In this document: piece by piece, positions 15,662 through 25,388 of the stretch
Numbering within the stretch: the stretch's first letter is position 1
Layout of the letters: every line of letters starts with the position of its first letter
Assembly (NCBI GenBank): GCA_938015255.1
Contig: CALLQC010000103.1
Span: forward strand, 1-34,895
Source: an uncultured Erythrobacter sp.
Lineage (GTDB): Bacteria; Pseudomonadota; Alphaproteobacteria; Sphingomonadales; Sphingomonadaceae
Length of the DNA stretch: 34,895 nt
Reading direction: 5' to 3'
Program-made: the position numbers and the translations under genes
The notes under the pieces: generated by a model
Seen by the model: only the letters and a program-made list of their open reading frames with translations
Database searches by the model: none
Told to the model about the DNA's origin: nothing

Positions 15662-16441
15662 ATGGAAAAGCTGGCAAACAAGACCTGCGTGGTCACTGGC
15701 GGTGCGCGCGGCATCGGCCGCGGTATTTGCGCCGCTTTCCATGCCGAGGGCGCTGATGTCGTTCTGACCGATATCGATCAGGATGAAGGTAGGAAAGCGG
15801 CCGATGAAATCGGCTGCGGTTTCGCGGCGCTCGACGTGCGCGATGAAGCGCAATGGGCCGCGCTTGCCACCGCTCATCCGCAGATAGATGTGATGGTCAA
15901 CAATGCCGGTATCACGGGGTTCGAAGACAGCACCGATCCGCACGATCCCGAGCACGCCTCGCTCGCAGACTGGCGCGCAGTCCACGCGGTCAACACCGAT
16001 GGCACCTTCCTCGGCTGCCGCTATGCGCTCGGCGCGATGAAGGCGAAAGGCACCGGTTCGATCATCAACATGTCGTCACGCTCGGGCCTGGTCGGCATAC
16101 CCGGCGCCGCTGCCTACGCCGCGAGCAAGGCGGCGATCCGAAACCATTCAAAGACTGTCGCGCTCTACGCCGCGCAACACGGCTGGGCGATCCGTTGCAA
16201 TTCGGTCCATCCCGCAGCGATCCTCACCGACATCTGGGAACCGATGCTGGGCGATGGCCCCGACCGCGAAGAGCGCATGGCAGCGCTGGTCGCGGATACA
16301 CCGCTCAAACGCTTCGGCACGATTGAGGAGGTCGCGCAGCTGTGCGTCTTCCTCGCCAGCGATGACAGTGCCTACATGACCGGAAGCGAGCTTCAGCTCG
16401 ATGGCGGGCTGCTCGCCGGCAGCGCCGCCTCTCCCGGCTAA
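15662..16441 (+). CDS. SDR family NAD(P)-dependent oxidoreductase
   Basis: A 259-residue classical short-chain dehydrogenase. Visible are the cofactor motif TGGARGIG (12-19), Asp in the TDID position that favours NAD(H), NNAG, the catalytic Ser in MSSRSG, the YAASK motif with catalytic Tyr and Lys, NSVHPA and the C-terminal SELQLDGG. These fit FabG-like or secondary-alcohol dehydrogenases; the substrate is unknown. GGGAGAG lies before the ATG at 15662; an ATG at 15620 would add 14 residues that do not look like an SDR start. It ends 4 bp from the converging phosphatase gene. Confidence 0.88.
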   Translation: MEKLANKTCVVTGGARGIGRGICAAFHAEGADVVLTDIDQDEGRKAADEIGCGFAALDVRDEAQWAALATAHPQIDVMVNNAGITGFEDSTDPHDPEHASLADWRAVHAVNTDGTFLGCRYALGAMKAKGTGSIINMSSRSGLVGIPGAAAYAASKAAIRNHSKTVALYAAQHGWAIRCNSVHPAAILTDIWEPMLGDGPDREERMAALVADTPLKRFGTIEEVAQLCVFLASDDSAYMTGSELQLDGGLLAGSAASPG

Positions 16442-16445
16442 CCGC

Positions 16446-17441
16446 CTACCATTCGACAGTCCGCGTTACCCGCACTTCGCCCTCGCTTCCGCGCAGACTG
16501 GTGGTGAATGTCCGTGCGTTCCAATCGATCTCTACGAGGCCAAAGTTCTCTTCGGAGATGAAGTCTGTCAGTCGCTTGGGATCGGGCTCGCGCGCGGTGT
16601 TGCGCTCGGTCGACGAGAACGAGTAGTTGAGCGAGGAACTGGTCAGCTCCCACACTCGCTCGCCTTTCGTCTCCGGTAGCGCATCCGAGTAGATGCCGCC
16701 CGCATGGCGATCACCCGAAAGCATGACAAGGCCGCTTTCCGCGCGGTTCGCCAGCATCCGGTAAAGCTTCGCCCGCTCCAGCGGCAGCGCCTCCCAGCTT
16801 TCGTAATTGTGCGCATCGGTGATCACCTGAATGGACGAAACCAGAATGCGCAGGTCAGCCGGCTTCGCCAGCTCCTGCTCCAGCCATTGCCATTGCGCTT
16901 TGCCCAGCATGGTCTTCGATGCGTCATCGCTCGGCACATAGGGGCCAAGCGGCGGACGTTCCGGCGTGTATTCCATCGTTTCAAGATCGGAGCGGAAGAA
17001 GCGCGTATCGAGCATGATGATCTGGGTGCGCTTGCCGTCCTCTCCAAACACGCGGCTTTCGTAGATGCCAGGGCGCGATTTGACCTCTTCTGACGAGCCC
17101 CAGAATGTCTCGAACATCGTCTCGGACCATTCGCGGAAGGTGAAGCTCGCTCCGCCATCGTTGAAGCCGTAATCGTGATCGTCCCAAGTGATCATCATGG
17201 GCACCTGAGCGCGGAAAGCGGCGAGTTCGGGTGTCTTGGCCTGCACGGCATAGGCTTCGCGCAGGGTCGTCAGCGCCGCATCGCCGTCCCAGCCCTGATC
17301 CCCGTAATTGTTGTCACCGATAAACAGGAACAGATCCGGGTTGGTCGCGGCGATCTGCGCCCACATGTGCTGGCTACGGCTCTGATGGTTGCAGCTTCCA
17401 AAGGCGAGCCGCGTGATCACCGTTTCGGGGGCTATCGACAC
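16446..17441 (-). CDS. PhoD-type alkaline phosphatase/phosphodiesterase, signal peptide separated by an amber codon
   Basis: A 331-residue metallophosphatase domain of the PhoD/alkaline phosphatase D superfamily: LAFGSCNHQ, the metal-binding FIGDNNYGDQ, TWDDHDYGFNDGG, MLDTRFFR, LVSSIQV and LSGDRHAGG. The catalytic core looks intact. The only start in this frame is a GTG at 17441 with no ribosome binding site, and the product would have no signal peptide, odd for an enzyme family that is normally exported. Directly upstream in the same frame are eleven sense codons, an amber TAG (17472-17474), and a 56-codon segment with a signal peptide (17475-17642). The natural reading is one 398-codon gene broken by a single nonsense change, or read through at UAG. 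Confidence 0.8.
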   Translation of the reverse strand: MSIAPETVITRLAFGSCNHQSRSQHMWAQIAATNPDLFLFIGDNNYGDQGWDGDAALTTLREAYAVQAKTPELAAFRAQVPMMITWDDHDYGFNDGGASFTFREWSETMFETFWGSSEEVKSRPGIYESRVFGEDGKRTQIIMLDTRFFRSDLETMEYTPERPPLGPYVPSDDASKTMLGKAQWQWLEQELAKPADLRILVSSIQVITDAHNYESWEALPLERAKLYRMLANRAESGLVMLSGDRHAGGIYSDALPETKGERVWELTSSSLNYSFSSTERNTAREPDPKRLTDFISEENFGLVEIDWNARTFTTSLRGSEGEVRVTRTVEW

Positions 17442-17471
17442 ATTGGCGGGAGCGACCGGCAGATCGGTGCG

Positions 17472-17642
17472 CTACTGCAACTTGGCATAATACGGGGCGA
17501 GCAGATCCTGTGCATACATCGGCACGTGGCCATCATCGTGACTGCGATGATGCATCTCGCCATGATCATCGGCAATCAGGGGCGTTGCCGCAAGGCCAAT
17601 GGCGGTTGTCGCGGCTGCGGTGAAGAGAGCGAATGAGCGCAT
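17472..17642 (-). pseudogene. Secretory N-terminus of the PhoD gene, ended by in-frame TAG
   Basis: ATG 17642 has AAGGA upstream and encodes 56 residues: a signal peptide (MRSFALFTAAATTAIGLAA ending near PLIA), a His/Asp-rich stretch DDHGEMHHRSHDDGH that could bind metal, then YAQDLLAPYYAKLQ and TAG. Frame counting shows that the phosphatase domain at 16446-17441 continues in the same frame after this stop, with no other stop between. Either this is the front of an interrupted gene, or a separate small secreted peptide. The close fit in frame and spacing favours the first. A single-base change from CAG, TCG, TGG, AAG or GAG would explain it. Confidence 0.65.
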
Positions 17643-17721
17643 GGCTTGGTCCTTATCGAGTGGTATGCGGCCGCTGTGGACCTGCTGGATTACGGTATTG
17701 CGACTATCGCGGTCAGGCCGT

Positions 17722-18837
17722 CTAGTCCATTGGCAGCTGAGCAAAGTCGGTCAGCCCCGCATCGCGCAGGCCGCGCCAGACGTTGCGCGCCTGCACGGTC
17801 TGCTTCACATCGTGAACGCGCAGGATGTGCACGCCCGCCTCCATCCCCTTGGTCGCGAGCGCAACCGAGCCGCCGAGCCGCTCATGCGCGGGCTCTTCGT
17901 TCGAAAGCGCGCCGATCATCCGCTTGCGGCTGACACCCAGCAAGAGCGGCGAACCGAGCGCATGGTACAGCGGCAGCGCGTTGATGATGGCAAGGTTGTC
18001 AGCCAGTGTCTTGCCAAACCCGATACCTGGATCGAGCACGATGCGATCTTCGGCAATCCCCCCTGCAATCGCGCGCTCCCGCGCATCCTTCAGGAAATCG
18101 AACACCTCGCTGACGACATCTTCGTATTCGCCGCCTTCATGCAGATCCTCGCCCGTGCCCGGCGCGTGCATCAGCACCACAGGGCAAGCACTGTTGGCCA
18201 CCAGCTCGGCAGTGCGCGGATCATAGCGCAGCGCGGACACATCGTTGGCAATGTGCGCACCCGCCGCCAGAGCAGCCTCAAGCACGCCCGCACGGCGGGT
18301 ATCGACACTGATTGCGGCACCCATCGCCGCGCAGTACTCGACTGCGGGCAACACGCGCTCTTTCTCATCACCCTCCCATGTCGCTGCCGCTCCCGGCCTT
18401 GTGCTTTCCCCGCCAATGTCGATGATCGCCGCACCCGCTTCAAGCATGTCGGCGGCGTGTGCGCGGCCCGCATCGGGACGCTCCAGGAACTCGCCGCCAT
18501 CGCTGAAGCTGTCAGGCGTCACATTCAGCACACCCATTACCTGCGGCTGATCCAGCCGGATGGTGCGCTCACCGGCCTGAAGGGGCTGATGCACCTTTTG
18601 CAGGTTTGCCCACTGCCGCTGCGCCTCTTCGGCAAGCTCGGGATCGAGGCTGGTGAGCACAGCCTCCAGCCCGCGCGCGCCGAACAGGACACGCTGCACC
18701 GGCTTGCCGTTTTCACGAACCACCAGTGCGAAGCGGCTGGCATACGCCATCGTCCCTGCAAGACGGATAGCCGCCCCTTCTTCAACCTGCGGGCCGGTTA
18801 CGACACTGATCGGGTGAAGGTAGACCCGCGCGCTCAT
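17722..18837 (-). CDS. folP: Dihydropteroate synthase with N-terminal extension
   Basis: A 371-residue enzyme that joins p-aminobenzoate to dihydropterin pyrophosphate in folate synthesis; the target of sulfonamides. The TIM-barrel signatures are clear: MGVLNVTPDSFSDGG (101-115), DIGGESTRPGA, ISVDTRR, NDVSAL, DPGIGFGKT and GVSRKRMIG. Typical enzymes are near 280 residues; here about 95 extra residues precede the core, with a globular look (ISVVTGPQVEEGAAIRLAG and RFALVVRENGKPVQRVLF) and no known domain. The ATG at 18837 is the only good start. It stands alone, 79 bp upstream of the PhoD fragment start on the same strand. Confidence 0.92.
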   Translation of the reverse strand: MSARVYLHPISVVTGPQVEEGAAIRLAGTMAYASRFALVVRENGKPVQRVLFGARGLEAVLTSLDPELAEEAQRQWANLQKVHQPLQAGERTIRLDQPQVMGVLNVTPDSFSDGGEFLERPDAGRAHAADMLEAGAAIIDIGGESTRPGAAATWEGDEKERVLPAVEYCAAMGAAISVDTRRAGVLEAALAAGAHIANDVSALRYDPRTAELVANSACPVVLMHAPGTGEDLHEGGEYEDVVSEVFDFLKDARERAIAGGIAEDRIVLDPGIGFGKTLADNLAIINALPLYHALGSPLLLGVSRKRMIGALSNEEPAHERLGGSVALATKGMEAGVHILRVHDVKQTVQARNVWRGLRDAGLTDFAQLPMD

Positions 18838-19093
18838 GCCGACGCCCCTTGTTCAGCTTTCACGCTCGGATCCTGAAGCGTGGAACACATGGAACACGGT
18901 CCTGGGATCAAATCTTTCGGCTGGTTTGCGCGCTTGTGCAGGCGGAGGGAAATGCGGTTCGAATTCATGCAAATCGCTTTAGCGTCACGATCGCGTGTAG
19001 GACAGGTCTTGTCCTCACCTTTTCACACGCTTCGCGCGTAGCGCCTGTGCCGCGCTTACCGCCATGTGGCGCAAGCTGCCGGTTCGGTCTGCC
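18838..19093. other. Intergenic region upstream of folP
   Basis: About 256 bp with no gene I can support. It should contain the folP promoter (minus strand). It includes one short dyad, AGGACA/TGTCCT (18999-19004 and 19010-19015), with a 5-base loop and no T-run. Nothing else stands out. Confidence 0.4.
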
Positions 19094-19237
19094 CTAGAGT
19101 CTGCGCAGTCTTTTCCGGTCGTTGCCGCTTTTGCCAAGCTGGTTAAGCCGGATCGCGTCCTCGACATAGGCCTCGGCATAGGCGAAATCGGCGGACGAAA
19201 ATGAAGGTGCGACGTATTTTTTCTTTGGCGTTTTCAC
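19094..19237 (-). CDS. Short basic hypothetical protein (47 aa)
   Basis: A 47-residue product starting VKTPKKKYVAPSFSS, then an acidic helix-like stretch DFAYAEAYVEDAIRLNQL and a basic end GNDRKRLRRL. No family is recognised. The GTG at 19237 is preceded by GGGAAGAG at a good distance, which is the main reason to call it; the frame continues upstream without an ATG, so a longer TTG-started form (to 19360) is possible but has less support. It lies 216 bp downstream of ccrM on the same strand. Moderately likely to be real. Confidence 0.5.
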   Translation of the reverse strand: MKTPKKKYVAPSFSSADFAYAEAYVEDAIRLNQLGKSGNDRKRLRRL

Positions 19238-19453
19238 GGGTGCTCTTCCCTTCTGGTGCTCGCGCCTGAAGAGAGGGAGGGCGCGAACAGGTTCAGAAAG
19301 AACCCACTGAAGCCAAAAGGCAAAGAGGCTATTCGGCAAGTGGTGGCGAAGCGGCGGCAATCCGTCACGGCCAGAGACAAGGCGTGGCGCACGGTGGACG
19401 GAAGAAACGAACCAGATAAGTCTGCGACGCGGCCGGCCTCTATTCCTGGCCTA

Positions 19454-20620
<1,167 letters not shown>

Positions 20621-20648
20621 TCAATTCCTCGACATAACACGCCCAAAG

Positions 20649-20657
20649 TTATCCACA
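20649..20657 (+). promoter_or_regulatory. Perfect DnaA box upstream of ccrM
   Basis: TTATCCACA, identical to the strongest E. coli consensus DnaA box, lies 32 bp before the ccrM start codon. A 9-mer match arises by chance about once in 130 kb per strand-pair search, so its place here is suggestive. DnaA could act as activator, or as repressor at this distance. Confidence 0.5.
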
Positions 20658-20661
20658 GGGT

Positions 20662-20824
20662 GAGTCCTCGCGGACTCTGCGTCAAGCAAAGATTCTGAAG
20701 GCTTATGGTTAACGGGCGGTAAAACTGGCGGATGCTGATGGAGAACGGGAAGAGAACGCCACAAGATGTTGAGTCCCTTGGGAATCCGGAGACTCGATAT
20801 GGAGGGGTGTGACCTTCAGGACTC
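20662..20824. promoter_or_regulatory. Cluster of seven GANTC methylation sites in the ccrM upstream region
   Basis: GANTC sites begin at 20662, 20673, 20691, 20771, 20782, 20791 and 20820. About 0.6 would be expected by chance in 163 bp. The first two form a hairpin, GAGTCC-TCGC-GGACTC (20662-20677). In Caulobacter the ccrM leader carries GANTC sites whose methylation affects its transcription, and GcrA reads methylated GANTC, so methylation feedback is likely here too. Confidence 0.7.
20705..20712 (-). promoter_or_regulatory. CtrA-type half-site upstream of ccrM
   Basis: On the minus strand this reads TTAACCAT, the half-motif described for the master cell-cycle regulator CtrA, 87 bp upstream of the ccrM GTG. 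CtrA drives ccrM in Caulobacter. A single 8-mer is weak evidence alone; its value is in the company of the GANTC cluster and DnaA box. Confidence 0.4.
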
Positions 20825-21746
20825 AGTTGAAAACGAGAACGACGTTTCCGATAAACGCGGCCAGCAGCACAGCGCCTAGCCAACGTCCGATTGCCTTTGC
20901 TTTCCACAGCAGCGCCAGCAGGATCACCGCGCTTCCTGTGAGCAGCGCCATTTGCAGACCGGCTAGTTCGATCGGGAGCGCAAAGGGCGCGATGCTCATC
21001 GTCGTGCCGCCGATCAGCAGAATGTTGTAGATGTTGGAGCCTACAACATTGCCGATGGCTAGGCCCGATTTGCCGCGAAGTGCCGCCGCGATAGAGGCTG
21101 CGAGTTCGGGCAGAGAGGTGCCGACAGCAACCACAGTGAGGCCGATCACCGTCTCAGGCACTTTGAAAATGGTCGCCAGACTGATCGCACCGGTGACCAG
21201 CGCATTACCGCCCGCTACAAGAATGCCAAGACCCGCGATGAACAGCAGCAGCGCGATGACCGAATTGCTTGGCCCGTCTTCATCGTCCTCCTCCAGCTGC
21301 GCGGCGCCGGGGTGCTTGTACCGCCACACAATGTAGGCAACGATGCCGAACAGCAGCGCAAAGCCGATCCATTGCGCACCCAATTGCGACCAGGCGAGTG
21401 CCCATAGCAGCAGCGTAACGGCGAGCGCCACAACCGCATCGCGCCTGCCCGTGCCGGTCAACACAATCGGAGCAACCAGCGCAGACACGCCAAGGATCAA
21501 CAGCGTGTTGGCAAGGTTCGATCCGACAATGTTGCCCCAGGCAATCTCTGGCGATCCGGCGAGCGCGGCCTGCACGCTTGCCACCATTTCCGGCATGGAC
21601 GTCGCAAAGCCGACGATCACGAGGCCGGTGAACAGCGTCGAAACACCCAATTTCTGGGCAATGCCGACAGCGCCCCGAACCAACAGTTCGCCGCCAATGG
21701 CCAGGCCAACAAGACCTACAAGGCTGAGGAGAATCGCTTCAAGCAT
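20823..21746 (-). CDS. Calcium/sodium antiporter (CaCA family)
   Basis: A 307-residue inner-membrane protein with about ten helices in two inverted halves. Each half carries the ion-binding alpha repeat: VGFATSMPEMVAS with GNIVGSNLANTLLILG in the first, AVGTSLPELAAS with GNVVGSNIYNILLIGG in the second. A hydrophilic acidic loop (QLEEDDEDGPSN) joins them, as in YrbG-type K+-dependent Na+/Ca2+ exchangers. It would export Ca2+ in exchange for Na+ or H+. Its stop overlaps the last GANTC site of the ccrM region. It starts 25 bp after rnhB on the same strand, so they are probably one transcript. Confidence 0.92.
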   Translation of the reverse strand: MLEAILLSLVGLVGLAIGGELLVRGAVGIAQKLGVSTLFTGLVIVGFATSMPEMVASVQAALAGSPEIAWGNIVGSNLANTLLILGVSALVAPIVLTGTGRRDAVVALAVTLLLWALAWSQLGAQWIGFALLFGIVAYIVWRYKHPGAAQLEEDDEDGPSNSVIALLLFIAGLGILVAGGNALVTGAISLATIFKVPETVIGLTVVAVGTSLPELAASIAAALRGKSGLAIGNVVGSNIYNILLIGGTTMSIAPFALPIELAGLQMALLTGSAVILLALLWKAKAIGRWLGAVLLAAFIGNVVLVFN

Positions 21747-21771
21747 CGGCGGCGCTTAGGCGGTTTGCGAA

Positions 21772-22392
21772 CTAGAGCAAAGACGCTTGTGCAACAGGGG
21801 CGAAGCTTTTGCGATGCAGGGGGGTTGGTCCATGTACGCGCAACGCTTCCATATGCTCGGCGGTTCCATAGCCCTTGTTTCGTTCCCAGCCATATTGCGG
21901 GTGATCGGCGGCGGCGGCTGTCATCATCCGGTCGCGCCATTCTTTGGCGATGATCGATGCCGCGCTGATCGCAGGCTCGATCCCGTCACCGCCCACAATC
22001 GCGCGGGCCGGCCATTGCCAGCCGGAATTGCGGCCCTCCGGCGTCATGTTGCCATCGATCAGGACCGAGCAGGGAGCGGCCATTCGTGCCGAAAGATCAG
22101 CGACACAGCGCGTCATAGCCTCCATTGTTGCCATGAAGATATTGAGCCGGTCTATCTCGTCCGGCTCAACCACGGCGACCGCCCAGCCGCATGTCGCGCG
22201 AATCTCCTTGTCGAGCACTCCGCGGCGTTTGGCGGATAGTTTCTTGGAATCGTTCAGCCCTTCGGGTACGTGCTCGCCCAGAATAACGGCAGCGGCCACG
22301 ACCGGCCCTGCCAATGGACCACGGCCAGCCTCATCTACCCCAATCACAAATGGCGGGGCACCGAACTTAATATCGGGAGTTACATTCGACAT
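21772..22392 (-). CDS. rnhB: Ribonuclease HII
   Basis: A 206-residue RNase HII, which cleaves RNA in RNA-DNA hybrids and removes single ribonucleotides from DNA. The active site starts with [15 protein letters not shown] (Asp20, Glu21), followed by [12 protein letters not shown], the VLIDGN strand with a third acidic residue, [21 protein letters not shown] and [11 protein letters not shown]. The start at ATG 22392 gives the family's short N-terminus; the frame stays open further upstream but that part is antisense to the next gene. The ATG shares the palindrome CATG (22390-22393) with the start codon of the divergent sugar dehydrogenase. Confidence 0.94.
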   Translation of the reverse strand: MSNVTPDIKFGAPPFVIGVDEAGRGPLAGPVVAAAVILGEHVPEGLNDSKKLSAKRRGVLDKEIRATCGWAVAVVEPDEIDRLNIFMATMEAMTRCVADLSARMAAPCSVLIDGNMTPEGRNSGWQWPARAIVGGDGIEPAISAASIIAKEWRDRMMTAAAADHPQYGWERNKGYGTAEHMEALRVHGPTPLHRKSFAPVAQASLL

Positions 22393-23557
22393 GACCACAC
22401 CATCCAGGCTTCCGCTCGCACTTTCCCTCTCCACGCTCGCCCTCGCAAGCTGCGCTACTGCCGAAACGGGGGATAGCGGCGATGCGGCTGCGACAGCCCC
22501 GATCAGTCTGGATACGGCCGAGATGGGCACGTTCAACAAACCTTGGGCAATCGAATTCGCGCCGGGCACAACCATGCTCTTTATCACGGAGAAGGAAGGC
22601 GCGCTGAAAGTGATGGATACAGCCACGGGCTCGCTGGGCACCGTCGGCGGTGCGCCAGATGTCGCCTATGGCGGTCAGGGCGGTTTTGGCGACGTTGCCT
22701 TCCTTGAAGCGGAATCGGGCGAGCCTCTTGATGGCCGCACGATCTATCTCAGCTGGGCAGAAATGGGCGCGGACGGCGAAACGCGCGGCGCGGTTGTGGG
22801 GCGCGGCACGCTGGCCTGCACCGCCGTGGATGCCTGCGCTGTAGAAGGACTGGATGTCATCTGGCGTCAGGCCCCGAAGGTTTCCGGTCGCGGACATTAT
22901 TCGCACCGCATCACCTTTTCGCCCGATGGCCAATACATGTTCGTCGCAAGCGGCGACCGGCAAAAGCTTGAACCGGCGCAAGACACCGGCAACACGCTCG
23001 GCAGCATTGTGCGCCTCAACCTTGATGGCACCCCTGCCGCAGGCAACCCAATGGCCGATCAGGGCGGCGTAACCGCCGAGATCTGGTCCTACGGCCACCG
23101 CAACATCCTCGGCATGGACTGGGATGCCGACGGGCGCCTGTGGGATATAGAGCACGGGCCTGCGGGCGGCGATGAGCTCAACCTGGTCCGCGAAGGCGCC
23201 AATTACGGCTGGCCCACGCGTTCATACGGCAATCACTACAACGGCGACCCGATCGAGGATCACAGCGAGGATGACGGATTTGTAAAGCCTGCTGCGCACT
23301 GGACCCCGGTGATCGCGCCCGGCGACATGATCATCTATTCCGGCGACATGTTCGGCCCGTGGAAAGGCGATGCCTTGATTGCTGGCCTGAGCAGTGAGGC
23401 TCTGGTCCGGGTCTCCATCGATGGCGACGATGCACAGGAAGTGGATCGTTACGAAATCGGCGGACGCCTGCGTTCGGTAGAACAAGGCCCGGATGGCAGC
23501 ATCTGGGTCGCCGAAGACGGGCCAGAGGGTAGAATTCTGAAGCTCACCGCAAAGTAA
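22391..23557 (+). CDS. PQQ-dependent aldose sugar dehydrogenase, lipoprotein
   Basis: A 388-residue beta-propeller of the soluble glucose dehydrogenase/YliI type. It oxidises sugars in the periplasm with pyrroloquinoline quinone. It begins with a lipoprotein signal, LALASC with Cys21, so it is probably anchored to a membrane. Family motifs are [23 protein letters not shown], the catalytic-His region [42 protein letters not shown] and [14 protein letters not shown]. The start is ATG 22391, with GGGAGTT upstream inside the rnhB coding region; its start codon overlaps that of rnhB. The protein needs PQQ, but no pqq genes are in the window. Confidence 0.88.
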   Translation: MTTPSRLPLALSLSTLALASCATAETGDSGDAAATAPISLDTAEMGTFNKPWAIEFAPGTTMLFITEKEGALKVMDTATGSLGTVGGAPDVAYGGQGGFGDVAFLEAESGEPLDGRTIYLSWAEMGADGETRGAVVGRGTLACTAVDACAVEGLDVIWRQAPKVSGRGHYSHRITFSPDGQYMFVASGDRQKLEPAQDTGNTLGSIVRLNLDGTPAAGNPMADQGGVTAEIWSYGHRNILGMDWDADGRLWDIEHGPAGGDELNLVREGANYGWPTRSYGNHYNGDPIEDHSEDDGFVKPAAHWTPVIAPGDMIIYSGDMFGPWKGDALIAGLSSEALVRVSIDGDDAQEVDRYEIGGRLRSVEQGPDGSIWVAEDGPEGRILKLTAK

Positions 23558-23600
23558 TTCTTCGTAGGAATGGCGGGCGGAGTCCTCTATCGGCCCGTTG

Positions 23601-24161
23601 ATGAGCGCAGACAGTGCCACAATAATACCGCTTTCAGCGGTCGAACAGGACATGATCGAGGCTGTGCTCGACCGTGCATTCGGTCCTGATCGGCACGCGC
23701 GCACAGCCTACCGCATTCGTGCGGGAATGGACTGGCTCGACGCGCTCAGCTTTGCCGTTCTGGATCATGAAGAATTGCTGGTCGGCACAATCCAGTGCTG
23801 GCCCATCGCCCTGATCGGCGACGGCGATGCAAAGCCGGTCCCGCTTGTGATGGTTGGTCCGGTCGCTGTTGTGCCTGAGCGGCAAGGCGAAGGGTTCGGC
23901 ATGGGATTGATGGCGGCGATGCTCGATGCCGAGGCGCGAATGGCGGCAAATGGATCGCCCAGTTTTCCGCAAGTGCTGATTGGCGATGCCGATTATTATG
24001 GCCGCTGGGGCTTCAGCGCGGGCGCAACCGGAGGATGGCGATGCCCCGGACCATACGAGCCAGAGCGCCTGCTTGCGCGCGGAGCGGCGGTTTCGGCCTT
24101 GCCAGCTGCGGGCGTGCTTGGCCCGTGGAACCCGGCTGGCGGGATCGATGGAAAGGGGTAG
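23601..24161 (+). CDS. GNAT family N-acetyltransferase (YhbS-like)
   Basis: A 186-residue acetyltransferase. The acetyl-CoA pyrophosphate loop is PERQGEGFGMGLM, preceded by the VMVGPVAVVP strand, and VLIGDADYYGRWGFSAG closes the fold, as in YhbS-like proteins. These transfer an acetyl group from acetyl-CoA to an amine of unknown identity. The start is ATG 23601, directly after an in-frame TTG. It lies 43 bp after the sugar dehydrogenase and begins a compact set of plus-strand genes that ends with the CCA-adding enzyme. Confidence 0.85.
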   Translation: MSADSATIIPLSAVEQDMIEAVLDRAFGPDRHARTAYRIRAGMDWLDALSFAVLDHEELLVGTIQCWPIALIGDGDAKPVPLVMVGPVAVVPERQGEGFGMGLMAAMLDAEARMAANGSPSFPQVLIGDADYYGRWGFSAGATGGWRCPGPYEPERLLARGAAVSALPAAGVLGPWNPAGGIDGKG

Positions 24162-24217
24162 GAATTCCCCTGCCCCCTTCACGGGAACCGCTTCATCTGG
24201 CAGTTGGTTTTCAACCC

Positions 24218-24778
24218 ATGCCGTACGAACCTCCCCCTTATCTAGCTGAACTCACCCTCGCCCAGATTGCCGATCAGGTTGCGCAGCGCAAACTGCCGCC
24301 GGTCGAAAACTGGTCACCAGAGAAAATCGGTGAAAGCCACATGCGCATCGCCGCCGATGGCACATGGTATCACGAAGGCGATCCGATCCGCCGCCCGGCG
24401 ATGGTGCGCGCATTTTCCGGCCTTCTGACACGCGATGATGCCGGGCAGCACTGGCTCGTCACACCTTTCGAGCAGCTCAGCATCGAAGTCGACGATGCAG
24501 CCTTTATCGCGGTCGATTGCGTGCTGCGTGATGGTGAAATCGCATTTCGGCTCAACAGCGATGAACTGGTTGTCGCCGGACCCGAAAATGCCATTCGCGC
24601 GGCGGGCAATCCGGACACCCCGGCAATCTATCTGCACGTGCGCCGGGGATGCGAGGCGCGGCTGAACCGCTCAACTTACGAACAGCTTGCGCAGATTGCG
24701 ATCGAAACCACCGGTGATGATCTGGAACAGGGCCTGATGGTCACGAGCCAGGGGGCGATATTCTCGCTCTTGCCCTGA
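24218..24778 (+). CDS. DUF1285 domain-containing protein
   Basis: A 186-residue protein with PPVENWSPE, MRIAADGTWYHEGDPIRRPAMVRAFSGLL and HWLVTPFEQLSIEVDDAAFIAVDC, all typical of the DUF1285 family, which is common in Proteobacteria and has no assigned role. No signal peptide or membrane segment is seen. The ATG at 24218 has no strong ribosome binding site; the frame is open upstream but that part looks non-coding and would run into the GNAT gene. It lies 10 bp before the NUDIX gene, so they are co-transcribed. Confidence 0.82.
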   Translation: MPYEPPPYLAELTLAQIADQVAQRKLPPVENWSPEKIGESHMRIAADGTWYHEGDPIRRPAMVRAFSGLLTRDDAGQHWLVTPFEQLSIEVDDAAFIAVDCVLRDGEIAFRLNSDELVVAGPENAIRAAGNPDTPAIYLHVRRGCEARLNRSTYEQLAQIAIETTGDDLEQGLMVTSQGAIFSLLP

Positions 24779-24788
24779 CGCATCGACC

Positions 24789-25388
24789 ATGAGCCAGCTG
24801 TTCGATCAACTTTCCGCCGCGTTTCAGGAAGGGCACGCGCGCGATGTTACCGGTCTGTTGTCGGATGCGGAGCATTCCGATGGCCGCGCAACGCCGGCAG
24901 CGGTGCTGATCGCGGTAACGGATGTGCCCGGCGATCCGCAGGTTATCCTGACCCAGCGCCCCACCGGAATGCGCGATCATCCGGGACAGGTCGCCTTTCC
25001 CGGAGGCAAGATCGATGCAGGTGAAGACGCTGTCACCGCGGCCCTGCGCGAGGCGGAAGAGGAGCTGGCCCTGCCGCGCGAAAAGGTGCGGGTGATCGGC
25101 ACAAGTGATCTTTATCAGACCGGCACAGGCTTTGCCGTTACGCCCGTCCTGGGGGTCGTACCGCCAGACCTTGAACTGACCCCGCATCCGCTTGAAGTCG
25201 AAGACTGGTTCGAGGCTCCGCTTGCGCTCCTGCTCGAACGGAGTAACTGGACGGTCAACGAAGTGTTCTGGCGGGGGGCGCAGCGGCGCTATCTGGAAAT
25301 GGATTATATGGGTTTCCGCATTTGGGGCGTGACAGCGGCAATCATCGCCAATCTTTCGCGGCGTATCACGCTGGAGCAAGCGGGTTGA
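24789..25388 (+). CDS. NUDIX CoA pyrophosphatase
   Basis: A 199-residue NUDIX hydrolase expected to split CoA and its derivatives into 3',5'-ADP and phosphopantetheine forms. The Nudix box follows GX5EX7REUXEE at residues 73-95 (GGKIDAGEDAV then LREAEEEL). The preceding LTQRPTGMRDHPGQVAFPGG is the UPF0035 signature of the NudL/YeaB CoA pyrophosphatase group. Its stop overlaps the TTG start of the CCA-adding enzyme gene as TTGA (25385-25388). Confidence 0.88.
   Translation: MSQLFDQLSAAFQEGHARDVTGLLSDAEHSDGRATPAAVLIAVTDVPGDPQVILTQRPTGMRDHPGQVAFPGGKIDAGEDAVTAALREAEEELALPREKVRVIGTSDLYQTGTGFAVTPVLGVVPPDLELTPHPLEVEDWFEAPLALLLERSNWTVNEVFWRGAQRRYLEMDYMGFRIWGVTAAIIANLSRRITLEQAG

Noticed and set aside
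17599..18876. A 425-codon open frame on the plus strand opposite folP
   Set aside because: It is antisense to a clear dihydropteroate synthase; the translation has the Arg/His/Ala-rich, motif-free look of a GC-rich shadow frame.
21944..22390. Possible 149-residue N-terminal extension of the sugar dehydrogenase
   Set aside because: It is antisense to rnhB, and a lipoprotein signal begins exactly at ATG 22391.
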